15,639 nt of DNA from Chitinophagaceae bacterium (GTDB taxonomy: Bacteria; Bacteroidota; Bacteroidia; Chitinophagales; Chitinophagaceae). The notes beneath the pieces were generated by a model that was not told the origin of the DNA, searched no databases, and saw only the letters and a list, made by a program, of their open reading frames with translations. The stretch covers positions 1-15,639 of the forward strand of contig CANIMM010000043.1 of NCBI GenBank assembly GCA_947468255.1, written 5' to 3'. Below are positions 8,422 to 15,090 of this stretch, in pieces (within the stretch, counting starts at the first letter, position 1; the number at the start of each line of letters is the position of its first letter). The position numbers were made by a program, and so were the translations under genes.

Positions 8422-9249
8422 TTATTTGTGGGCAATAAAAACCGGCAAACTGTGTTCCACGATAATATCTTTTACAAAACTCTTCTTAAATAGCAGCGAC
8501 ATACCCGAACGGCCATAAGATCCACTCACTAGCAAAGTCGATTTTTTTTGTACAATCCATGAGCTGAAATATTTTTTTGGGTTAATATCCAGCTTAAAGA
8601 GCGTAAGGTCGCTGAAATGCCTAGCAGCCAATTCCTCTATTTGAATTTTGTCCGGAAAATCTTCCTCCGGATCTTCATTGGCATATACTAGCAGGGTTTG
8701 CTTTGCTGTTAATTCTGGGAACAAGTATGCAAATTGCTTAATTGCATAGACCGACTCCTCAGTGCCATCATAGGCAAGAATAATACTTTCTGGAAAATCA
8801 AATTTTTCGGGAACCAGTAAAACGGGGCAGGCCATTTCATGCAGTGCTTCTTCTAAATAATCATTGATTGAGTGAATACCTAAATTACCATAAAACACTT
8901 CGCTACCCAATATCATTAAATCAGCATACCGGCTTTCCTTCCTCAAATCTGGCAGGGCCAAATCAAACAAATCTTTATGTACCCGATAATCAATACCATT
9001 GCCTTTGCAAAGTTTCTCAAACTTATCAATGTTTTTCTGAATCTGATCTGTATCAGTTTGCTCAATCAATGGGATATAAGGAGTACCCACACCATCCGCA
9101 TAACTCCACAAATTAGCTAACTCTGCCTGCGGTAAAAATACACCCGTCAGTAAAATAGGCTGCGATTCATTCAGACGGCGGGCAAACTCAAAAGCGCCTT
9201 CAGAAAAATGAATGCCGTCAAAAGCTAGGATTATTTTCTTCATATTCAA
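8422..9249 (-). CDS. Tandem universal stress protein (UspA family)
   Basis: A 275-aa protein with two Usp domains (about 1-148 and 153-275). First strands are KIILAFDGIHFSE (5-17) and SIILAYDGTEES (155-166). The second domain has most of an ATP loop: Gly243 and Gly246 in GSYGRSGM, then nine residues to Lys256-Ser257, where a glycine is normal. The first domain has LMILGSEVFYGNLG (111-124), a loosened version. The start could equally be Met3 (9243). It is followed by a terminator-like hairpin and preceded by a long gap with a strong dyad 38 bp upstream of the start. Which stress it answers cannot be read from the sequence. Confidence 0.93.
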   Translation of the reverse strand: MNMKKIILAFDGIHFSEGAFEFARRLNESQPILLTGVFLPQAELANLWSYADGVGTPYIPLIEQTDTDQIQKNIDKFEKLCKGNGIDYRVHKDLFDLALPDLRKESRYADLMILGSEVFYGNLGIHSINDYLEEALHEMACPVLLVPEKFDFPESIILAYDGTEESVYAIKQFAYLFPELTAKQTLLVYANEDPEEDFPDKIQIEELAARHFSDLTLFKLDINPKKYFSSWIVQKKSTLLVSGSYGRSGMSLLFKKSFVKDIIVEHSLPVFIAHK

Positions 9250-9286
9250 TAATTTAGTCTTATTAAAAAAACTTCAGCCATGGACA

Positions 9287-9319
9287 ATCTGATAAAGACG
9301 ATTAGCGTTTTTATCAGAT
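9287..9319. promoter_or_regulatory. 14-bp-arm inverted repeat upstream of a Usp gene
   Basis: Arms ATCTGATAAAGACG (9287-9300) and CGTTTTTATCAGAT (9306-9319) pair over 14 bp with a single G/T mismatch around loop ATTAG. It lies 38 bp before the Usp start codon on the minus strand. No T-run follows in that direction, so it fits an operator or a 5' UTR hairpin better than a terminator. Confidence 0.55.
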
Positions 9320-9419
9320 CAAATGAGATCCAGCTTAACTTTTCTATAAAAAATGCAGAAGCTGTAATCAGGATTGAAGGTATTTAAAATACAATTTCTC
9401 AAAAATGACAGTTGACATG

Positions 9420-9442
9420 AAAAACCCTGATATTAATCAGGG
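9420..9442 (-). terminator. Rho-independent terminator downstream of the RIC gene
   Basis: On the minus strand, CCCTGAT and ATCAGGG form a perfect 7-bp stem around a 4-base loop (TAAT), followed at once by TTTTT. It lies about 170 bp past the RIC stop codon and about the same distance before the next Usp gene, so it should end the DGC-RIC transcript and insulate the Usp gene. Confidence 0.75.
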
Positions 9443-9611
9443 GTAGATTTTAACGATTTAAAAAATGGATGGAAATGCAGAGGGAAAATTAAAAATGACA
9501 GACAGCTGAAGGGTGAATATATATTATTACAAATAAGAGTAACTCCAAATCAATGGAGGGAATTATTCAATTGAAATGATATTTAAAAAATTGCTAAAAA
9601 AAAACTAGTAG

Positions 9612-10568
9612 TTAATTGAAACGCTTTTCTAATTCCAGCGCCTTTGGGAAAAGAATATTATTTTCAAGATGGATGTGCAGATGCAGGTCTTCCTCAAATT
9701 CTACTAACATCCGGTAAAGTAAAATATAGCTTGCACAAGCATTTTCAGGTAAAGTGTAATTACTGGAAAGCTCCCTGATTTCAGCCAAATGATTACCTAC
9801 CATCTCATGCTCCATCTCCATCATATTGATTGGATGCTGAACAGTTCCAAAATGAGCAGCCTGAAGCGGCTGAATATGATCTTTTTCGGCTACCAATGCT
9901 TTAATATAGGGAAACAACACTCTTTCTTCTTTCATCATATGTGCCATCAATTCACTATTTACCGCTTCTACCAATTGGCGAATTCGAAGCAATTCGGGAT
10001 GATGGGCTCCATGCACCTTCATTACTTTTTTTGCATAAATCACTATTTCAGGTAAAAATTTAACAATATAGCTATGATGGGTATTTACAATGTAATCAGC
10101 TAAAAAATCAAGGCTCCAGTCACCATAAGGAAGCGGACGAGAACTGGGAGATTTATCTAAGAGTTGAAGTTCCTGTTCTACTTTGGTAACATCTAAACCC
10201 TTTTCTTTACAAGCCTGTTGAACTGTTTTTTTACCCCCACAACAAAAATCCAAACCATACTTTTTAAAAACCTCTGCCTTCCTAAGATCCTTAGCTACAA
10301 TTTGACCAAGGCTTTCTCCCTGACCATCAACAGCAGATTTTGAAATCTTCACTTTCCAGCATTGAGGCCCCTGCTCTAAATATTCCCAAATAAATACGTT
10401 CCCTCTTTCGGCCAACAACTGATAATACAGCGGTTTGGGATCATGGTCATTGTGAATGACTAGGCTTTTTCCATCTAGCAACTCATCAAAACGGATAAAA
10501 ATAGTAGGATGTTTTTGTTGAGGCTGCAGCAGGGTAACATCTAGGAAATTTTCAGTTATTATTTGCAT
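9612..10568 (-). CDS. Iron-sulfur cluster repair di-iron protein (DUF2249-ScdA_N-hemerythrin fusion)
   Basis: A 318-aa cytoplasmic protein of the RIC family (YtfE/ScdA), which restores Fe-S clusters damaged by nitric oxide or oxidants. Three parts are visible. Residues 1-77 form a DUF2249-like domain (ENFLDVTLLQP, FIRFDELLDGKSLVIHNDHDPKPLYYQL, partly quoted). Residues 85-130 form the ScdA N-terminal (DUF542) domain with FCCGGKKTVQQAC, holding Cys109-Cys110. Residues about 150-312 form a hemerythrin-like four-helix bundle with likely iron ligands His164, His210, Glu214, His254, His298 and Glu302 (the H-x3-E spacing is kept twice). Typical RIC proteins are 220-240 aa, so the DUF2249 front is an extra domain. 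The gene lies 85 bp downstream of the DGC gene and near an Fe-S-type Rrf2 regulator, fitting a nitrosative-stress role. Confidence 0.92.
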   Translation of the reverse strand: MQIITENFLDVTLLQPQQKHPTIFIRFDELLDGKSLVIHNDHDPKPLYYQLLAERGNVFIWEYLEQGPQCWKVKISKSAVDGQGESLGQIVAKDLRKAEVFKKYGLDFCCGGKKTVQQACKEKGLDVTKVEQELQLLDKSPSSRPLPYGDWSLDFLADYIVNTHHSYIVKFLPEIVIYAKKVMKVHGAHHPELLRIRQLVEAVNSELMAHMMKEERVLFPYIKALVAEKDHIQPLQAAHFGTVQHPINMMEMEHEMVGNHLAEIRELSSNYTLPENACASYILLYRMLVEFEEDLHLHIHLENNILFPKALELEKRFN

Positions 10569-10653
10569 ACGATTTATTTTTATTTTTCACAATTAAAAGA
10601 CAATACAATTTTAGTATGGTAAAATAATTCAACGATTTTTTCAATAATAAAAA

Positions 10654-11076
10654 TCAGGATGGGTTTTCCAAATAACAAATGCTAGATGACGTATTCATTT
10701 TCTCTAAACCTATTTCATCCTGAATAATTTCTAATAGTTGATTTGCCTGTAATTGATTAAAATCTTCGTGGAGAATTTTTTTAACCCCAAAGCCTGATAA
10801 ATCAAAATGAAGATCCGCTTTCAGGGAATGATTATCCAGACAGGCCTTTACACAAGCCAGTGGGCAACCATCGATGGCAATAATTTTTCTTCCGGAATGA
10901 GCTATCATCAAAAGCTTTTTTACATTTCCACCTACCCCTGCAATACAAGACATTTCTGCAATTCCCTTTTTGTCGAGCTGTACAGCCAGCTGATTGGACA
11001 TCTGCGCTGCACTGGAGCATCCAGAGCAGGAATATACCAATGGAAGTCCGTCTTTACTATTTTGAACTACCGTCAT
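10654..11076 (-). CDS. DGC-domain putative zinc-binding protein
   Basis: The 140-aa protein matches the DGC-domain family, small proteins with several conserved cysteines thought to bind zinc. Cysteines visible are Cys17 and Cys20 (YSCSGCS), Cys44 (MSCIAGVGG), and Cys71, Cys75 and Cys79 in IDGCPLACVKAC, the Asp-Gly-Cys block that names the family. There is no signal peptide. The biochemical role is not established. It is the first gene of a probable two-gene unit with the RIC gene (85 bp gap), and homologues often sit near denitrification or nitrosative-stress genes, which agrees with the setting here. The last 15 residues (Ser/Asn/Cys-rich) look non-conserved. Confidence 0.88.
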   Translation of the reverse strand: MTVVQNSKDGLPLVYSCSGCSSAAQMSNQLAVQLDKKGIAEMSCIAGVGGNVKKLLMIAHSGRKIIAIDGCPLACVKACLDNHSLKADLHFDLSGFGVKKILHEDFNQLQANQLLEIIQDEIGLEKMNTSSSICYLENPS

Positions 11077-11108
11077 TTACTGAATTGTACTTCTCAGCTG
11101 TTCAAAAT

Positions 11109-11139
11109 AAAATTGCACACGCCAAAGGATGTGTATTTT
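11109..11139. promoter_or_regulatory. Candidate operator upstream of the DGC-RIC genes
   Basis: An interrupted dyad has AAAAT then CACA on the left (11109-11113, 11116-11119) and TGTG then ATTTT on the right (11130-11133, 11135-11139). The arms match over 9 bp with a one-base length difference. It begins 33 bp before the DGC start codon, where a promoter would lie. A-rich/T-rich outer blocks resemble Rrf2-type sites in general shape, but no exact consensus match is claimed. Confidence 0.35.
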
Positions 11140-11287
11140 AATAACCACCACTAGGTAATGAAGCATTTTAAAGGGCTGCTTTATTGAGATCATAATAATC
11201 AATTCAATGTTTACAATGGGTAGGGCTCATATTGACAGATTCCCTTTTAAAAGACACCTGAAACAATATTATTATGCAAAAATAATA

Positions 11288-11312
11288 AATAAAGATAACT
11301 TTATCCTTTATT
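11288..11312. promoter_or_regulatory. AT-rich palindrome with GATAA-CT-TTATC core
   Basis: AATAAA-GATAA, centre CT, TTATC, one bulged C, then TTTATT: 11 paired positions per arm with one unpaired base. It lies about 130 bp upstream of the queD start and about 210 bp upstream of the DGC start. It could be a regulator site for either gene or a chance AT palindrome. Confidence 0.3.
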
Positions 11313-11441
11313 GTTTTAAATTAATCATTCATTTGGAGAAAATATAGTTAATGCAAACTCGGTGGTTAAAGAATGGCTAACGTTGATTCGAGGCTTGTAG
11401 TACAATGGGATTACTACAGTATACAATTAAAAACAAACAAA

Positions 11442-11882
11442 ATGCTAAGCATAACTAAGATTGTTCATTTTGAAATGGCCCATGCCATCCATGGCTATTT
11501 AGGTGCCTGTAAAAATATCCATGGCCATTCCTATGAATTACAAGTAACCATCACCGATGGAAAAGCAATCAATGAATATATTCCTGCGCCAGGATTTATC
11601 ATAGATTTTAAAGAATTAAAGAATTGTATTACTAAAAACATACTGCAAACATTTGATCATACCATTTTATTATCAACAGCCTACTTAGCAGATCACCCAG
11701 CACTTCGCTCTATGGAAAATCTACTTGAATGGGAAATGGAACCAACTGCTGAAAATTTGCTGATCTTTATAAAAAAAACACTATTCAAAAATCTACCCAA
11801 CGGCACCAGGTTAATAAAACTGAAGTTGTTAGAAACAAGGGATTCTTTTGCAGAGTGGTCCAATGAGTTACATTTACTTTAA
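11442..11882 (+). CDS. queD: 6-carboxy-tetrahydropterin / 6-pyruvoyl-tetrahydropterin synthase (QueD-like)
   Basis: This zinc enzyme makes 6-carboxy-5,6,7,8-tetrahydropterin from dihydroneopterin triphosphate, an early step of queuosine and other 7-deazaguanine synthesis; a pyruvoyl-tetrahydropterin role is the alternative. I chose the ATG at 11442 (146 aa) because the frame from 11373 adds 23 residues with no family resemblance. From that start, HFEMAHAIHGY and ACKNIHGHSYEL supply zinc ligands His14, His27 and His29 and catalytic Cys23. FDHTILL supplies the Asp-His pair, and MEPTAENL the substrate-binding Glu. The length fits the family. The Rrf2 regulator gene follows after 29 bp, so the two are likely co-transcribed. 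No other queuosine genes are in the window. Confidence 0.92.
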   Translation: MLSITKIVHFEMAHAIHGYLGACKNIHGHSYELQVTITDGKAINEYIPAPGFIIDFKELKNCITKNILQTFDHTILLSTAYLADHPALRSMENLLEWEMEPTAENLLIFIKKTLFKNLPNGTRLIKLKLLETRDSFAEWSNELHLL

Positions 11883-11911
11883 TATAATTAGCACAACTAT
11901 AAATACACCCC

Positions 11912-12361
11912 ATGTTTTCAAAAGCGACAGAATATGCACTAAGGGCAACCATTTATCTGGCTAAAAAAAGCAGTCCGGATAAAAAAATAGGAATTGGTGA
12001 AATCGCAAAAGCCATTGATTCGCCACCATCCTTTACTGCCAAAATATTACAATCACTTACCAAAGACAATACATTGGTAAGCTCAGTCAGGGGACCCAAC
12101 GGAGGTTTTTTTCTGACTGAAAATGCTAAAAAACTTCCGGTGCGTGCTATTCTGATAGCGATGGGTGAAGATGAGGTACTTGAAAAATGCGTACTTGGCT
12201 TAAAAAGATGCTCTGAGGTTCAACCCTGTCCGATGCACGAACAATACAAATCGATTAAGCAACTATTGATTAAATTATTTACAAATAAATCCATTCAGCA
12301 ACTTGCCAATGAAATCAAAGAGGGAGAAGTTTATATCAGCAACAAAATCAACCATCAATAA
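11912..12361 (+). CDS. Rrf2-family transcriptional regulator (NsrR/IscR-like, Fe-S type)
   Basis: A 149-aa DNA-binding protein of the Rrf2 family. The N-terminal winged helix covers about residues 1-75 (FSKATEYALRATIYLA; IGEIAKAIDSPPSFTAKILQSL as recognition region; wing RGPNGGFFL at 60-68). Three cysteines, Cys93, Cys100 and Cys106 (spacing C-x6-C-x5-C), lie where IscR and NsrR bind their Fe-S cluster, so it probably senses nitric oxide, oxygen or Fe-S status. A C-terminal dimerisation helix follows. It sits 29 bp after queD and about 0.8 kb from the divergent DGC-RIC genes, which are logical targets. Whether it is a true NsrR orthologue cannot be decided from sequence alone; spacing differs by a residue from IscR (C-x5-C-x5-C). 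Confidence 0.92.
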   Translation: MFSKATEYALRATIYLAKKSSPDKKIGIGEIAKAIDSPPSFTAKILQSLTKDNTLVSSVRGPNGGFFLTENAKKLPVRAILIAMGEDEVLEKCVLGLKRCSEVQPCPMHEQYKSIKQLLIKLFTNKSIQQLANEIKEGEVYISNKINHQ

Positions 12362-12697
12362 TCCATCCAGCAAAGGCTGAATACAATTTAACAATTTCGA
12401 TTTGTAGCACAACCAATAAATACAATTGAATTAAAATTGCAATATCTTGATTACCAACTAATTATATACTTATTGAAAACTTATAATAGCCAATTATAGC
12501 AAAAAGGGGCTACCATTTTACTTCAAATTACAGCGTAAAAAATGAAGGGGCAGTAAGATTTCTTACTATCCTGAATCAAAAAATGAATTTAATAAATTAA
12601 GCCAATTCCATTTAACTAATCTTTTGAAATAAAAAAATCAATAATTTAGCGTATATTTTCCTAAACGTCCTATTTTGATCGCTCACAAATTTTTGAT
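12362..12697. other. 336-bp AT-rich gap
   Basis: No gene was recognised on either strand. A small hairpin CAGC/GCTG lies just past the Rrf2 stop (about 12367-12378) but has only a weak T-rich tail. A perfect 16-bp palindrome at 12552-12567 is listed separately. No clear promoter was found for the following gene. Confidence 0.45.
12552..12567. promoter_or_regulatory. Perfect 16-bp palindrome AGTAAGATTTCTTACT
   Basis: Seven-base arms AGTAAGA and TCTTACT flank a TT centre. The short centre fits a dimeric regulator site more than an RNA hairpin. It lies 130 bp upstream of the coiled-coil protein gene and 190 bp downstream of the Rrf2 gene. Confidence 0.4.
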
Positions 12698-13129
12698 TTG
12701 ACAACCACTTGTATAATTCTTATTTGCCTTTCTTTCATCGCAGGATTTTTAACTGCCTGGGCCTTGCGTTCCATCACATTAGTCAAAATAAAAAAATCAA
12801 AAAATAGTATAGAAGGTTTTCTTAAAAGTGAAAAACTGATGAAGGAAACGATTCAAAAAGAGAATAGCTTACTCTACCAATCGAAGCAAACCACTGAAAA
12901 TGATTTTTTAAAAAAACAGCTTGAAGCAATAGCCATTATCAAAATGCAAGAACAGGACATCTTGCTGTTACAGAAAAGCAATGAAGAAACAGAAGCTTTG
13001 ATGCAGGCCGGATTACCAGGAGTCAATGACCTAAAGCTAAAATTATTAGAGGCCAATAATACAATTGCTCGTATCAAAGGACAAATGGAATTAAGGGAAA
13101 AAGCCGCTAAAAAATCTCCCGATCAGTAG
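12698..13129 (+). CDS. Hypothetical membrane-anchored coiled-coil protein
   Basis: I do not recognise a family. The 143-aa product opens with a hydrophobic segment (about residues 3-22, CIILICLSFIAGFLTAWAL) that would anchor it in the inner membrane. A long charged helical region follows (about 28-138), rich in Glu, Lys and Gln, with heptad-like leucine/isoleucine spacing, probably a coiled coil. The frame has no upstream ATG after a stop at 12662, so translation most likely starts at TTG 12698; the next in-frame ATG (about residue 48) would lose the membrane segment. The layout resembles small cytoplasm-facing structural proteins, but no function is implied. Confidence 0.7.
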   Translation: MTTTCIILICLSFIAGFLTAWALRSITLVKIKKSKNSIEGFLKSEKLMKETIQKENSLLYQSKQTTENDFLKKQLEAIAIIKMQEQDILLLQKSNEETEALMQAGLPGVNDLKLKLLEANNTIARIKGQMELREKAAKKSPDQ

Positions 13130-13190
13130 AATTTACCAATCCTTCATTTTTTTAGCTGCACTTGAAATTTAGTTGTACTAAAACTTAACA

Positions 13191-13219
13191 TTGAAATTGG
13201 CACCCGTATATTAAATTTG
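13191..13219 (+). promoter_or_regulatory. Bacteroidetes-type promoter (TTG / TAnnTTTG)
   Basis: TTG at 13191-13193 serves as the -33 element and TAAATTTG at 13212-13219 matches the -7 consensus TAnnTTTG exactly, with an 18-bp spacer. Transcription would start near 13226, giving a leader of about 20 bases before the ATG of the lysine-rich protein gene. It is the only clear match to this consensus I found in the window. Confidence 0.65.
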
Positions 13220-13247
13220 TATTATCTTTTACCCAATTTATATAACC

Positions 13248-13541
13248 ATGGCTACCAAACAACCTACAGTAAATAAAATATCTACCCCAAAGAAAACCTT
13301 ATTAGCGGAAGTAGTGCTTCAAATTTCAAAGGCAGTGCCGGCTTTAAGCCCATTGCTGGGAGAAAAGAAATTTGAAAAACGAATCAAAAAAGCTGCAAAA
13401 TTGCTGATTGAAGGAATAAAAGCAACTGAGCCATCAAAAGCAGCCCTAACAAAAACTGCCCCCATTCAATTACCTGTAGCAAAAAAATCAGCTCCCTCAA
13501 AGAAGAAGACGGTGAAAGCTGTTGCTGTAAAAAAATCGTAA
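13248..13541 (+). CDS. Small lysine-rich, histone-H1-like basic protein
   Basis: A 97-aa, strongly basic protein. Residues 16-58 look like a compact helical core (LLAEVVLQISKAVPALSPLL, then EKKFEKRIKKAAKLLIEGIK). Residues about 62-97 form an Ala/Lys/Pro/Ser tail with repeated KK-type blocks (VAKKSAPSKKKTVKAVAVKK) like the tail of histone H1 or bacterial H1-like proteins. DNA or RNA binding is therefore plausible but unproven. It has a good phylum-type promoter just upstream, which implies steady expression, and it converges with the DUF5690 gene. The exact family is not recognised. Confidence 0.75.
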   Translation: MATKQPTVNKISTPKKTLLAEVVLQISKAVPALSPLLGEKKFEKRIKKAAKLLIEGIKATEPSKAALTKTAPIQLPVAKKSAPSKKKTVKAVAVKKS

Positions 13542-13620
13542 ATAAGTAATCGCCAACGCCCTGCTTTATTGGAATTGAAACCCAGTGTTTATAGGTAGGT
13601 TTTCTAACGAATACTTATTT
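13540..13620. repeat. Wide inverted repeat between convergent genes
   Basis: Arms at 13540-13552 and 13608-13620 match over 13 bp with one mismatch (AAATAAGTAATCG on the left), separated by 55 bp. It starts within the stop codon of the lysine-rich protein gene and ends just before the DUF5690 stop. A bidirectional transcription stop is possible, though the loop is long for a classical terminator. Confidence 0.35.
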
Positions 13621-13624
13621 TATG

Positions 13625-14926
13625 CTAGAGTGCCTTTTCAGTCAGGATTGCCCTTTTTCGTCTATAAAAGAAGATTACGGTAAAAAAAAGAATTCCTAGT
13701 GAAACTGCAGATTGAGCATATGAAAAATTAATTAACAGCTTACTCCAGTTTAATCCACTCATAAAAAATTCCTTATACAAGGTCAACCCTACACTTCCAA
13801 GATAACCGGTTGCATCGCAGATATAAACAAAAAATCCTGCATTGGCTTTCATCCTAAACAGTGCGATGGTTCTTTCAAACAAAGCTACCTGCATTGGTAT
13901 GTATGCAAGAAACAATCCCATTCCTAACAACAGCATCCACCAGAAAGCGGAAAGCACATGTAGTTGAAACAAGAAAGTAGACATCGCTCCCAATAAAAGA
14001 CCAAAACCTATCAGTCCGGTAGTGACCCAAAAACCCTTGATATTACTTTTAATCAGTGACAAACTGGCTAGCACAATTAATACAATTAAACCAGTAATTG
14101 TTTCTGTTTGTGCAAAAACATCTTTGTTCCATTTACCCTCAATTTCCTTCCATATTTCTACGGAAAAATTATCTCTAAAATCACGCATCGTAGCAAGCAA
14201 GGCGTAAATAATGATAAAGCCAAGTAACCCCATTCCGTAATCGCGAAGCACTTTTCTTTTGTCTTCTTTACTCATAGGTGTGCGGGCTGATCTTGAAGCA
14301 ATATCTTCGGGAGTAGGTGCGGGTATTACTGAAAGCATCCAAACGAAAAACAAAAACAGGGGTAGGAAAATTAAACCGATAACCGGAGGGAGCCAAAATT
14401 CAGAAATTGCAGGAACCCAACCATGTAAATAAAAATAAAACGTTTTTAGAATGCCGGAAGAAATGATCAGACTGATGCTTAAACCGGTACCTAATACTTC
14501 GGTAAATCGGCGTCCTTCCAAGTAACTAAAAACAACTCCCCAAACCATCCCCAGGGGAAGGCCATTTACAAACAGAAAAATAAAATTGTATGGATATGGA
14601 ACCAGCCCAAAAAACAATAAGGCTACTTCTGCTATAAGAATAAGCACAATAATCAAATTTCTTCTACTAGAAGCCTTTAACTCGGATATCACTTTAATGC
14701 CTGCAAATTTTGACAACATGTAACCGAACACCTGCGCTATAATCAATACCGCTTTATAGTCGATGCCCCAAAGCTTATACTCACTATAGGTACCGGCGCT
14801 GAATGGCTTTCTAAATGCATACATACAGAAATAAGTTCCGAAGGCTGCAATCATACACCATACAATAAAAAAACCTTTGGAGCTGGAAAGCAGTTGCTGT
14901 AGTTTAGATCCGGTAGTAGTTGACAT
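13625..14926 (-). CDS. DUF5690 family membrane transporter-like protein
   Basis: A polytopic inner-membrane protein of the DUF5690 family, related in layout to major facilitator sugar-phosphate-type permeases. About 11-12 hydrophobic segments are visible across its length, and the first is followed by MYAFRKPFSAGTY, a block like the one after helix 1 in glycerol-phosphate and hexose-phosphate transporters. The substrate is unknown. I chose the ATG at 14926 (433 aa): the open frame reaches 15004, but the extra 26 residues are hydrophobic, AT-encoded and unlike a family N-terminus. The FAD oxidoreductase gene lies 164 bp upstream on the same strand, so the two may be co-transcribed and linked in function, for example uptake plus oxidation of one compound (inference). 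Confidence 0.82.
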   Translation of the reverse strand: MSTTTGSKLQQLLSSSKGFFIVWCMIAAFGTYFCMYAFRKPFSAGTYSEYKLWGIDYKAVLIIAQVFGYMLSKFAGIKVISELKASSRRNLIIVLILIAEVALLFFGLVPYPYNFIFLFVNGLPLGMVWGVVFSYLEGRRFTEVLGTGLSISLIISSGILKTFYFYLHGWVPAISEFWLPPVIGLIFLPLFLFFVWMLSVIPAPTPEDIASRSARTPMSKEDKRKVLRDYGMGLLGFIIIYALLATMRDFRDNFSVEIWKEIEGKWNKDVFAQTETITGLIVLIVLASLSLIKSNIKGFWVTTGLIGFGLLLGAMSTFLFQLHVLSAFWWMLLLGMGLFLAYIPMQVALFERTIALFRMKANAGFFVYICDATGYLGSVGLTLYKEFFMSGLNWSKLLINFSYAQSAVSLGILFFTVIFFYRRKRAILTEKAL

Positions 14927-15090
14927 GTTTTTCAAAATTTCAAATAGGATGATTTTATAAATATACTGGATAAGAAAATATACCTCTTTTTCAATGTTAT
15001 TCAAAGTAGCCTAATTCATGCATACTACCACAGTTTTTTTGAAACCGAGGATTTTCAACTAGCGCTCCCACCACCCTATTTCTATACTAG

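Larger units (their letters stand above)
9250..9611. other. 362-bp intergenic gap with two hairpins
   Basis: This gap between the RIC gene and a Usp gene (both on the minus strand) holds a terminator at 9420-9442 and a strong dyad at 9287-9319, annotated separately. The decamer-scale direct repeat AAAAATGACAG occurs twice (about 9401-9412 and 9489-9500). A 35-codon open frame on the + strand (9280-9387) is possible but unsupported. No tRNA or other RNA gene was recognised. Confidence 0.5.
11077..11441. other. 365-bp divergent control region between DGC and queD genes
   Basis: No gene was recognised. The gap should hold two outward promoters, but neither matches the TTG / TAnnTTTG pattern well. 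It holds two dyads, at 11109-11139 and 11288-11312 (listed separately), and a small hairpin at 11396-11418 (TGTAGT / ACTACA) in the presumed queD leader. A preQ1 riboswitch was looked for and not found. Confidence 0.5.

Noticed and set aside
10807..11154. 115-aa + strand frame opposite the DGC gene
   Set aside because: It lies antisense to a cysteine-patterned DGC-domain protein and has no family resemblance, so it is a shadow.
11373..11441. Upstream start for queD adding 23 residues
   Set aside because: The added residues have no family resemblance, and the protein from 11442 begins in the normal QueD position.
11341..11441. preQ1 riboswitch in the queD leader
   Set aside because: A small hairpin is present, but the conserved preQ1 loop and the A-rich pseudoknot tail with its pairing partner could not be found.
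14927..15004. Upstream start for the DUF5690 gene adding 26 residues
   Set aside because: The extra stretch is AT-encoded and unlike a family N-terminus; a good ATG at 14926 precedes the first membrane helix by a normal distance.
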